A DNA stretch of 64,000 bases from CAYNHQ01 sp964397255 (lineage in GTDB: Bacteria; Bdellovibrionota_G; JALEGL01; DATDPG01). The stretch's first letter is position 1; the number at the start of each line of letters is the position of its first letter. The stretch lies in assembly GCA_964397255.1 (NCBI GenBank), contig CAYNHQ010000004.1, positions 124,001 to 188,000 on the forward strand, written 5' to 3'. Below the pieces are notes generated by a model. The model was not told the origin of the DNA. It worked only from the letters and a program-made list of their open reading frames with translations, and searched no databases. Both the position numbers and the translations under genes were made by a program. Below are positions 24,993 to 32,290 of this stretch, in pieces.

Positions 24993-26309
24993 CTATCTTA
25001 GCCTGTCCATTATGGCTGACACGGTCTTTTTCGCCATGTCGACTCCGTTGGAGACCTGGCGATCATGAGGAAAGATCTGCGCCATGGTGCACAGAAAGAA
25101 ATTGGGGATCGGAGTTTGAATCGATGGGATTTTTTTTCGATAGCCGACCGTCACAATCGGTTGAGCGTAATTGGCCGTCCAGAACCAGGACTCGAGGACA
25201 TCTTCCTTAGAAAAGCGCGGGAACATCTTTTCGAGCCAAGGCAGATAGTAAGTAAGAATTTCCGCGGCGTTCATTTTCAGCCGAGGATCTGTAGCCGGCA
25301 CATAGGCGGAAATGTACGCGATGTTTTGCCTGTCAACATCACGCGGATCCACCCAATTGGAATGCTCGATGATTCCTACAAATGGAGAGGAAGGATCTTT
25401 AATGTTCGTCCAATAAAAGGAAGAAAGAGGTTGGCGGAGCGACAGTATGAGGCAAACATTGGCCAAGAATCGAATGTCTTGAATGGAAGCTCGGTATTCC
25501 TTCATGGACTCAGGAAGAATTGAGATAAGGTCGGGAAGTTGTGCGGCGCTAATAACAACATCGGTCCGAAATCGGCCTTCTTCGGTTTCAATCTCCGAAA
25601 TTTCTCGACCATCGCTGTGCAGGGCTTTTACGGCCTTCCCCAAATGAATGTGATGGCCTTTTTGCTCCACCCTTTGGGCCAGCTCGCGAAACATTTTGCC
25701 CAGACCTCCTCGCAAATAACCCAGCACTTCATGGCCTGTACGATCACGGGATCCTCCACGATCGACAAATTTGGACCAGAGCCACGCGGCGGAGACTTGA
25801 CCCGCATCCTTTCCGAATTTAGAAACCAACAGTGGTTCCCAAAAAAGACGATAGACATTTTCTCCGGCACATCGAGTAACATACTCACGCGCTGTTTCGT
25901 CATCGAGCGCTTCCCAATTTTTTATCTGTTTCGCCGATACGACCAACTTAGCTAGGCGCAAACGATCAAAAAAAGGAAGGGGAGAGTAACGGAGAAGATC
26001 CAACGGCGTGCTGAGGCGGTACGATCGCCGGGCGTAATAGGAACCGGTGATGGCAGGCCGCCATTCCAGCTGATCTCCCAAGCCTATTTCTCGAAGCAAT
26101 TCCTGAAGAGCTACATCCGAACGATAGGTGTGGTGGTAAAATTTTTCGACTGAAAATCGCGATGTGGAAAAGGTTCCGGCCAATCCGCCCGGTGCGACTT
26201 CACGTTCCCAAAGATGTAAATCAATATCGGTGCAATCCCGTGAAAGAAAGTAGGCAGTGGCCAGCCCACTAATTCCCCCGCCAATAATGTCGATTCGATG
26301 TTTAGACAC
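24993..26309 (-). CDS. FAD-dependent amine-oxidase-like oxidoreductase
   Basis: I place the start at the GTG complementary to 26309; the longer frame would run into tRNA-Pro. The protein begins HRIDIIGGGISGLATAYFL, the Rossmann FAD motif, continues with WEREVAPGGLAGTF, and ends with the family's IPNFFLCTMAQIFPHDRQVSNGVDMA segment near the flavin. It resembles protoporphyrinogen-oxidase- or UDP-galactopyranose-mutase-like flavoproteins. Being in an operon with the GtrB-like enzyme suggests a step in envelope glycan or lipid modification. The substrate is not determinable. Confidence 0.85.
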   Translation of the reverse strand: MSKHRIDIIGGGISGLATAYFLSRDCTDIDLHLWEREVAPGGLAGTFSTSRFSVEKFYHHTYRSDVALQELLREIGLGDQLEWRPAITGSYYARRSYRLSTPLDLLRYSPLPFFDRLRLAKLVVSAKQIKNWEALDDETAREYVTRCAGENVYRLFWEPLLVSKFGKDAGQVSAAWLWSKFVDRGGSRDRTGHEVLGYLRGGLGKMFRELAQRVEQKGHHIHLGKAVKALHSDGREISEIETEEGRFRTDVVISAAQLPDLISILPESMKEYRASIQDIRFLANVCLILSLRQPLSSFYWTNIKDPSSPFVGIIEHSNWVDPRDVDRQNIAYISAYVPATDPRLKMNAAEILTYYLPWLEKMFPRFSKEDVLESWFWTANYAQPIVTVGYRKKIPSIQTPIPNFFLCTMAQIFPHDRQVSNGVDMAKKTVSAIMDRLR

Positions 26310-26318
26310 GAAGAATAT

Positions 26319-26395
26319 TGGTCGGGGCGGCGAGATTCGAACTCGCGACCCCTTGCACCCCATGCAAGTGCGCTACCAGGCTGCGCCACGCCCCG
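26319..26395 (-). tRNA. tRNA-Pro (GGG), integration target
   Basis: On the minus strand the acceptor arms CGGGGCG/CGCCCCG pair, the anticodon stem CTTGC/GCAAG encloses loop ATGGGGT with anticodon GGG, and the T arm GCGAG/CTCGC encloses TTCGAAT. CCA is encoded at 26319-26321. The 5' half lies within the 46-bp repeat that also occurs at 32159-32204. Confidence 0.95.
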
Positions 26396-26401
26396 ACTTG
26401 G
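26356..26401. repeat. left attachment site (attL) of the tRNA-Pro island
   Basis: These 46 bp are identical to 32159-32204. They run from the anticodon loop of tRNA-Pro to six bases before its 5' end. They mark the left edge of an island of about 5.8 kb. Confidence 0.9.
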
Positions 26402-26470
26402 ATAATTATTTAATCGTTTTGGTGAGTTGTGTCTACGTTCGTCGATATGATTTTTGGTTCGTTTCGTCAT

Positions 26471-26488
26471 GGTATCAAATAGGTATCA
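26471..26488. repeat. tandem 7-mer, probable integrase arm-type site (left)
   Basis: GGTATCAAATAGGTATCA holds two copies of GGTATCA four bases apart. The same 18 bp occur at 31987-32004 near the other island end. It overlaps the stop codon of the integrase gene. Short tandem repeats just inside attL and attR are typical arm-type binding sites. Confidence 0.65.
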
Positions 26489-27754
26489 ATTTACGGTCGC
26501 ATTTTTCGCCAACAACATCTGCTCGACCGTGTCTTTCATCTCAGGCGGAAGGTTCAACATCTTGCGCTTCAGTTCCAACAAAATGGGATTCGTATAGTGG
26601 GCTTGGTTGACCTCTGGGCTGTTCCGCATGACTCTCGACGCTTCGTCCTGGGTCAACTGGCAGTAGATCTTGAAGTACGTGTTCGCCGTGGATCGAAGGT
26701 CTTTGAACGTATATTTACCAGCCAGGCCAGCGTTTTTGAGTAGCTGTGCCCAAGCTCTACGGACGGTATCGATTCTAACGTAACGGTTATCTTCCTTTCT
26801 AAAGAATACAAAGTCAGTGGCCATCATTTTGTCCTGGCCATTCAACCGATAGACGCCCACTACGTCGTCTCTTTTTTCGATGGATTCGAGAACTAGAAGT
26901 GAAACAGGGTTCAAGGGCACCTCACCCTCAACGTCCCATTTCGGACGCCAGCCCATACCATTGCGTGTAGGGCAGTCGGGCTTGACACGTATTCGTATTT
27001 CACCTGTGACGAGATCGATGTCAGACCAACGTAGGTGGAGAATTTCTCCAAGCCTAAAGCCTGTGGCGGTTGTGAACGTGGCGATCAACTTGATATCAAA
27101 GCCGAAGCCTTTTGGGGTCGGGGCAAGCATGATCTGCTTCCATTCATGCAGCTGGATGACCTTATTGCGTACCCGTTCAGATTTGGCCAACCTCAACGGA
27201 GTGACACCAGACAGAGGATTTCGCTCAATATATTTTTTCTTCACGAACCAGTTGAACGCGGTGTTGAGCCACTTTTGATAACAGTGAACCGTCAATTTTT
27301 TCGTGGCTTTTTTGAAGCCAGTGGTCAAAAGAAAGTCACGCAGGGTCAAAAAATCATCTTCTGTGATCTCGTCCAGAAAGGTTCTGCCACATTGGTCGAT
27401 GAAATAGGTGAATAACTTCTTTACCGTAGGGGCAACACTCGCTTTACCTTGGTGACTGTACGTGGCGATGCTTTTGCCCAAGTAAAGGTCAACGGCTTCA
27501 ACGATGGTAAAACGAGTTGGCGGTAGTATTCCTCTTCGTTTGTTGTCCCAATCGTCAAATACATGGTTCAGTAGCTGGGCTTCCTTGCGTTTGCCCTTGG
27601 CCTCGGCATCTCGTCTGTCATTTCCAGCTGGGCGAAAGAAACGTTTTACTGTTTTCCCAACGGGTAGGTAGTAGCGGTACCAATACTTTGGGTTCTTGTC
27701 TTTCCACTCGATGACCTTGAGACGCGGTCTATAGAGGAGTTGGTCGTTCAACAC
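26486..27754 (-). CDS. tyrosine recombinase (integrase) of the tRNA-Pro island
   Basis: This 422-aa protein has an N-terminal arm-binding region (WYRYYLPVGKTVKRFF), a SAM-like core-binding domain (about residues 95-180) and a catalytic domain with TGFRLGEILHLRWSD (Arg I) and a C-terminal QAHYTNP holding the Tyr nucleophile. The usual HxxR box reads KDLR and the H/W box is also atypical, as in some divergent families. It lies next to attL, its end overlapping the arm-type repeat. It is probably the enzyme that inserted the island. Confidence 0.88.
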   Translation of the reverse strand: MLNDQLLYRPRLKVIEWKDKNPKYWYRYYLPVGKTVKRFFRPAGNDRRDAEAKGKRKEAQLLNHVFDDWDNKRRGILPPTRFTIVEAVDLYLGKSIATYSHQGKASVAPTVKKLFTYFIDQCGRTFLDEITEDDFLTLRDFLLTTGFKKATKKLTVHCYQKWLNTAFNWFVKKKYIERNPLSGVTPLRLAKSERVRNKVIQLHEWKQIMLAPTPKGFGFDIKLIATFTTATGFRLGEILHLRWSDIDLVTGEIRIRVKPDCPTRNGMGWRPKWDVEGEVPLNPVSLLVLESIEKRDDVVGVYRLNGQDKMMATDFVFFRKEDNRYVRIDTVRRAWAQLLKNAGLAGKYTFKDLRSTANTYFKIYCQLTQDEASRVMRNSPEVNQAHYTNPILLELKRKMLNLPPEMKDTVEQMLLAKNATVN

Positions 27755-28078
27755 TGGTCACCCCCATACACTGCCTTTACGTTGATTTTCAACAAATAGG
27801 TCGAGATCCGGAAATCAATTTACCCAAGTAAACCGAAAAATATTCCCCTGCCCTGCGTGTTGATGATGGGACATTTGCGTTTCGTAATTTTCCACAATGA
27901 TTTGCCAAAAAAATAGTGCTGGTCTCATAAATTCGAACTTGGTTCCATAGAGTGGACAATGCAAACGGCACTTAATCTTATTCTTGCGGTATACACCGCC
28001 ATTGAACGTGGTCTCCAACCAACGGGCCATTCCTGGTAATTGGAAAGAATGGTCCCGTGTTTCTAAAACGAGGTATCG
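27755..28078. other. gap with no recognisable gene
   Basis: Between the integrase start and the HTH ORF I see only overlapping open frames without a family match or clear ribosome site. The region may hold the integrase promoter. Confidence 0.4.
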
Positions 28079-28249
28079 ATGAGTCAAAAACGAACACGAC
28101 AGAATTTCAGCCAACACGAGCGCGAGCGTATCGTTCAGGAAATTACGGCCTCTGGTCTCACTCCTACAGCCTACGCCAAGACGCATGGACTCATACCTCG
28201 AAGTATCCGCAACACCTTTACGTTGTCGAGCGGCATAGGCGCGGCATAA
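28079..28249 (+). CDS. small helix-turn-helix protein or transposase N-terminal remnant
   Basis: From the ATG at 28079, 56 codons read MSQKRTRQNFSQHERERIV and then ITASGLTPTAYAKTHGL, followed by RSIRNTF. This is the helix-turn-helix of IS3-type transposase OrfA or related regulators. The frame ends early at TAA (28247), and codon-like sequence continues in another frame to about 28467. It may be the start of a frameshifted gene. It is too short to be found by length alone. Confidence 0.5.
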   Translation: MSQKRTRQNFSQHERERIVQEITASGLTPTAYAKTHGLIPRSIRNTFTLSSGIGAA

Positions 28250-28500
28250 GCCAGCAGGCCCGTATAAAGGACGCTATTGGCGACAGCAAGGCGCATGGGC
28301 TGGACGGTGTTCCTCGACAGGTCGAGCGTGAGAATAAGCCAATTCCTCGCCGCCCACCTCCTTTCACCGAGCAAGATCTCTTCCAATACGTCATCAGAAC
28401 CATCAACCAGCGTCCAGAGCGACGCATTTCGAACATCCCCTACATCCGTACCATCATCAACTGTTAGGGCGGCGGCAATCTTGATGAGTAGGAGATCACA

Positions 28501-28758
28501 GTGAAGAAATCTAATCGACTTGATATTGAATTGCCGCCAGCACACACACGTTCATATCAACCGTGGCCTGGTTCCAAGAGTATCCAGAAATTCAAAGAGG
28601 AGAGAGCCGCGCTGATGGAAAATGAGAACGGCATCCAGCCGAGCACGGCGGGTGCAATGCCACAGATCAAAATACCTGGACTAACAACCACTGTGGGCGC
28701 GGTGCCCAAGATGTCTATCCCGAAGCCCCCAAAAGCAGCTATGAAGGGAAAACCTTAA
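28501..28758 (+). CDS. small hypothetical island protein, 85 aa
   Basis: A GTG start opens a hydrophilic, proline-rich protein (KKSNRLDIELPPAHTRSYQPW, then repeated IKIPGL and MSIPKPP-like motifs). No family is recognised. It overlaps the end of the downstream convergent resolvase frame by 20 bp. Confidence 0.45.
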   Translation: MKKSNRLDIELPPAHTRSYQPWPGSKSIQKFKEERAALMENENGIQPSTAGAMPQIKIPGLTTTVGAVPKMSIPKPPKAAMKGKP

Positions 28759-28779
28759 AGGACGCTCGTAAAACAAGTG

Positions 28780-29410
28780 TTAAACGATCAAGACGTTTTG
28801 GTCGGAAAACGTCATTTCCGACCGCCTCATTTCCCTGATTTCGGCGGCGACAGCGCCGTGGGAGGCACCCGTTAGCTTGGCGATCTCGCGGTAGGTGTGC
28901 CCTTCGTTCGCGAGCGTACGGATCAAGTCCCCAGGACGGGTCCTGGGCCGTTCCCACACGTTTACCCTTGGCCTTTGCGTTCTGTAAGCCATTACGAACC
29001 TTTTCGCCGATCAGTTCACGTTCGAGCTGGGCTATCGCCGATATGATCGTGAAGAGCGCCTTACCAATCAGGCTAAAAGTGTCTACCTTTTCGGTTAGGC
29101 TGACGAACGATACGTTACGCCGCTGGAACTCGTCCAGGGCATCCAGAAGGTGGCGTGTAGACCGGGCGAATCGGCTAAACGAATAAACTACGACGGAGTC
29201 GAACTCGCCCCGTCTGACTGCTTCCATCAGACCATCGAGAGCGGGCCTGGACGTTTTTGCCCCGGAGATGTTCTCGTCCTCAAAGACCTGGTAGTCGGTG
29301 ATGCCGGTGGTCTGGCAATAGGCTTCTAAGGCTCGTCGTTGGGCTTCTAGGCCATTCCCCTGGCGATCCATCGAGACGCGGCAATACAGCGCGGTTCGTT
29401 TTCCCTCCAC
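28780..29410 (-). pseudogene. serine recombinase (resolvase/invertase), frameshifted
   Basis: The N-terminal catalytic domain is intact: TALYCRVSMDRQ with the nucleophile Ser, DENISGAKTSRPALDGLM, VVVYSFSRFARSTRHLLDAL and IGEKVRNGLQNAKAKGKRVG. Then the frame slips near 28950: removing one A from GGGAACGG restores GRPRTRPGDLIRTLANEGH and the C-terminal helix-turn-helix (TYREIAKLTGASHGAVAAEI). A single-base insertion has thus cut off the DNA-binding domain. The GTG at 29410 is the likely start. It is divergent from the XRE gene. Confidence 0.8.
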
Positions 29411-29476
29411 AAAGACCAATATACCGCATATATGAAGTAGATTCAATTATGTATTATACTGTGATACAGGGTACTT

Positions 29477-29686
29477 ATGGCCAAACTCATTCTCCAGAAA
29501 GTCTTGGATCGCAAAGGGATCACACAGTATCGATTTGCCAAGATGCTGGGCATTAGCCCTGGCGAGGCGTTTCGATGGTGCCAGGAGGGCTATAATCCGA
29601 CGCTAAAGACGTTGATCCGTATAGCCGATGTTCTGAATGTAGGGCTGGATGACCTTGTTGATCGCGCTAAAATCAGGCGCTCCTGA
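29477..29686 (+). CDS. XRE-family (Cro/CI-like) regulator
   Basis: This 69-aa protein is a single helix-turn-helix domain (GITQYRFAKMLGISPGEAFRWCQ, LKTLIRIADVLNVGLDDLV). Its size and position, divergent from the resolvase and ahead of the cargo genes, suit an island repressor. The 66-bp intergenic space to the resolvase would hold the operator. Confidence 0.88.
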   Translation: MAKLILQKVLDRKGITQYRFAKMLGISPGEAFRWCQEGYNPTLKTLIRIADVLNVGLDDLVDRAKIRRS

Positions 29687-29810
29687 CGGGGCATAATTGG
29701 AGCAGTTGGGACATTTTGGCCCACGAAGGCGCTATTATATCCTGTTGAATTCACAGAGATTTGTTTTGGCATCCTCCCTGCTCTATAAGTGCCTCGAAAG
29801 GGGTACGACT

Positions 29811-30257
29811 ATGAATTCGAAGTACATACATTTCTCGATTCTGATTGGTTCGCTCATTTTTGCCACCGCCGCCTTAAGTGAAGACAAGACGGACACTAAA
29901 GAGCTTCTCGGGACGAAGGAATGCAGTGTGGTAATCCCCAAAAACGGCCCTGAACCGACGGCTTTACGTCCCGAGATGGTCGATCAGAAATCAGGCGTAA
30001 TTTTTGTCGAAGTCAAAAAGACCATCGGTCAAAACATTCAGTCATTCGGGCCATTACAAAAATACTACGTCTTCGTGGCACTTAAAAAAGTAGGGCACGA
30101 CAAAATCGAGTACAGCCTCGGAACTTATGACACGTTTAACGGAGCCAAATCGGCTGATGCGGCTAGTACGACCGTAGGAATTAACGACGACGCCAACGTT
30201 TCCAAGGAACGGGCTGTGGGTGTTTTCCAAGGTAAATCTACTCTATCCTGTCATTGA
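29811..30257 (+). CDS. secreted island protein, 148 aa
   Basis: From the ATG at 29811, preceded by AAAGGGG, the protein has a signal peptide (FSILIGSLIFATAALS) and a beta-rich mature part with two Cys (ECSV, LSCH) that could form a disulfide. No family is recognised. It is followed 6 bp later by another secreted-protein gene. Confidence 0.65.
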   Translation: MNSKYIHFSILIGSLIFATAALSEDKTDTKELLGTKECSVVIPKNGPEPTALRPEMVDQKSGVIFVEVKKTIGQNIQSFGPLQKYYVFVALKKVGHDKIEYSLGTYDTFNGAKSADAASTTVGINDDANVSKERAVGVFQGKSTLSCH

Positions 30258-30263
30258 TAGTTT

Positions 30264-30674
30264 ATGTCTTTTAGGAAGTTCACTGCATTGTTAATTTTTT
30301 TCGTGGGTGGATCTGCACTCGCGGAGGAATTGGGAGCGCCTCGACTCCGCTGCAAAGCGAGTTACGGTATTGCAGGTCCATCTGGTCCCGCCGATATTCC
30401 CTTGAGGCCGTTCTTCCCTTCGTCAACTATCCGAGGACTCGTGAACGGAAAAGTCACAGACACCGAAGTGTTTTTTGACGCTGTTTCGTTAGACAGCATA
30501 ACGAAGAAAATTAACGACCGATATCCAGGCTATGCAACCATGGGGAAAATTGAGCCACTTCGCGTCGATTTTGCTAGGGGGATTGGCCAAGACTCCGAAA
30601 TCGACCTGAGTATGGAGATTGATATCACGTCATCTGGTCACGACTCTTGTTCGCTAGTGAAACCAAATTCCTAA
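30264..30674 (+). CDS. secreted island protein, perhaps the front part of a frameshifted gene
   Basis: The signal peptide FTALLIFFVGGSALA precedes a soluble protein resembling the preceding gene product in style, with an RCKASYG start to the mature part. It ends at 30674, while good coding sequence continues in another frame from 30647 (next entry). One frameshifted protein of about 190 aa is the simplest reading; two overlapping genes are the alternative. Confidence 0.55.
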   Translation: MSFRKFTALLIFFVGGSALAEELGAPRLRCKASYGIAGPSGPADIPLRPFFPSSTIRGLVNGKVTDTEVFFDAVSLDSITKKINDRYPGYATMGKIEPLRVDFARGIGQDSEIDLSMEIDITSSGHDSCSLVKPNS

Positions 30675-30838
30675 AAAGCCCCATCGGTTTTACCTCTACC
30701 TATAGCTATTCCGAAGGGTATGAGAAAATTCGTGTTTCTGGCAAATTCTCATCAACTGGGCTATTTACCGTAGGTCCTTTGCCGTTGAAACGAACGGCGA
30801 AAGGGTGGATAATGAATGACGATGGTTCACGAAAATAA
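30647..30838 (+). CDS. continuation ORF, probably the C-terminal part of the preceding gene
   Basis: The frame reads ETKFLKSPIGFTSTYSYSEG, then RVSGKFSSTGLFTVGPLPL, a beta-strand-rich pattern without its own signal peptide or ribosome site. It probably completes the secreted protein begun at 30264. Confidence 0.4.
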   Translation: MFASETKFLKSPIGFTSTYSYSEGYEKIRVSGKFSSTGLFTVGPLPLKRTAKGWIMNDDGSRK

Positions 30839-31058
30839 ATTTCGATCTTCTTCAGAAGCTGATGTTGACCTTTCTCGGCTGCCAGAGGGTCGGCTCGAAG
30901 AAATCCAGCAGGTCTTCAAAGTGCTCGGTATTGAAAAAGGGACATATCAGGGTGCCACTGAATTGGGTAAACAGCTTCAAAAGGCGAGCAAACTACAATA
31001 CGAAGGGATCGTCTTTACGACCAGTGGCAGTACGTCGTCGCCTCCCGAAACAAAGTAA
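30816..31058 (+). CDS. small hydrophilic island protein
   Basis: This 80-aa ORF overlaps the previous frame by 23 bp and ends 6 bp before the protease gene, so it is probably translated with it. It is mainly helical (SRLPEGRLEEIQQVFKVLG, ATELGKQLQKASKL) with a Ser/Thr-rich tail. No family is recognised. A role as partner or adaptor of the protease is possible from position only. Confidence 0.5.
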   Translation: MTMVHENKFRSSSEADVDLSRLPEGRLEEIQQVFKVLGIEKGTYQGATELGKQLQKASKLQYEGIVFTTSGSTSSPPETK

Positions 31059-31064
31059 ATTGCA

Positions 31065-31973
31065 ATGCCAAATTGGAGTGAGGTACTCAACGAGATCCAG
31101 CAATCGAAGCGTGTTGATGGTCTCGATTATGTTCGGCGCTCCTATCTGAAGAAACTCCACGAGAAACGGAACCGAAATATCATCTGCTACTATTCTGGCT
31201 GGCTACAAAAACCAGGAATCGGTGGCGTTGAAATCGACGACAACGACAAGAATGCCTTTATGGCGGCAATTCACAAACTTGACCGAGATAAAGGCTTGGA
31301 TCTTCTGATCCACACCCCTGGTGGGCAGGTGGCGGCGACAGAGTCGATTGTCCACTACCTGCGAACGATGTTTAAGAACGACATCCAGGCGTTTATCCCA
31401 CAGATTGCCATGTCGGCGGGGACGATGATCGCTTGTGCCTGTAGAAAAATTCACATGGGCAAACAGTCGAACCTTGGGCCGATAGATCCACAATTTAGCG
31501 GTATTCCTGCGTATGGTGTCTTGGAGGAATTCAACCGTGCGGCCAAAGAAATCAAGGAAGAGCCAGCGAAGATCCCTCTCTGGCAGGTCATCATTGGCAA
31601 GTATCACCCGACATTCATTGGTGAGTGTGAAAATGCCATTGACTGGTCGCGGGACATCGCCTCCGAATGGTTGAAGGCAGGTATGTTCGAAGGGAAGAAG
31701 AACGCCCAAGAGTCTGCCGATAAAGTAGTCAAGGCCTTGACGGATCGTTCGGTGATGAAGACCCATTCGAGGCATCTTGGTGCCGAGAAATGCAAGGAGA
31801 TCGGCCTCGATATCGAGGATCTAGAGAAGGATAACGACCTACAGGATTTGATTCTGACGGTTCATCATGCCTATATGCACACGTTCTCGAACTCGTCGGC
31901 GATCAAGATAGTGGAAAATCATGAGGGCAGGGCAACTGTGATTCATGCCCAGATCCAAGTTCAAGCTCGGTAG
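31065..31973 (+). CDS. SDH-type (ClpP/SppA-clan) serine protease
   Basis: This 302-aa protein has the serine dehydrogenase proteinase (SDH_sah) pattern: LDLLIHTPGGQVAATESIV, forming the oxyanion-hole strand, and PQIAMSAGTMIACAC with the nucleophile Ser in MSAGT. LGPIDPQFSGIPA continues the family signature. There is a charged N-terminal region but no clear signal peptide. These proteases belong to the ClpP/crotonase fold and recur on mobile elements, but their substrate is unknown. It is the last gene before attR. Confidence 0.85.
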   Translation: MPNWSEVLNEIQQSKRVDGLDYVRRSYLKKLHEKRNRNIICYYSGWLQKPGIGGVEIDDNDKNAFMAAIHKLDRDKGLDLLIHTPGGQVAATESIVHYLRTMFKNDIQAFIPQIAMSAGTMIACACRKIHMGKQSNLGPIDPQFSGIPAYGVLEEFNRAAKEIKEEPAKIPLWQVIIGKYHPTFIGECENAIDWSRDIASEWLKAGMFEGKKNAQESADKVVKALTDRSVMKTHSRHLGAEKCKEIGLDIEDLEKDNDLQDLILTVHHAYMHTFSNSSAIKIVENHEGRATVIHAQIQVQAR

Positions 31974-31986
31974 TTTGCGAGTTTTT

Positions 31987-32004
31987 GGTATCAAATAGGT
32001 ATCA
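31987..32004. repeat. tandem 7-mer, probable integrase arm-type site (right)
   Basis: The 18 bp are identical to 26471-26488 and again contain two GGTATCA copies. It lies about 155 bp inside attR. Confidence 0.65.
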
Positions 32005-32158
32005 CTTTGGACGACGCATCAACGACTTTTGTGCGTAGGGGAACGTATGTGGAACGAAGAGAGGAATTCCTTTTTGTTTTAACTGATTGTCTGCAAGCCC
32101 TTGTCGTGAAAGGGTTTTAGAGAAGCTGTGACTTTAGGCTGACTGAAAATTTCAATGC

Positions 32159-32204
32159 CACCCCATGCAAGTGCGCTACCAGGCTGCGCCACGCCCCGAC
32201 TTGG
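32159..32204. repeat. right attachment site (attR), displaced 5' half of tRNA-Pro
   Basis: These 46 bp are identical to 26356-26401. The bases beyond it are the original upstream flank of the tRNA gene. It carries only the tRNA 5' half and cannot produce a tRNA. Confidence 0.9.
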
Positions 32205-32290
32205 GAAATCTTGTAATGGTTTTAACAAATTATGTCCAACAGAGCGCCCGCTTGCGAAAAGTAACGCCATGCACCATAATGCGACCGAGC

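Noticed and set aside
27815..28186. Minus-strand ORF of 123 codons in the island
   Set aside because: No family match, no ribosome site, and it overlaps the better-supported helix-turn-helix ORF on the plus strand.
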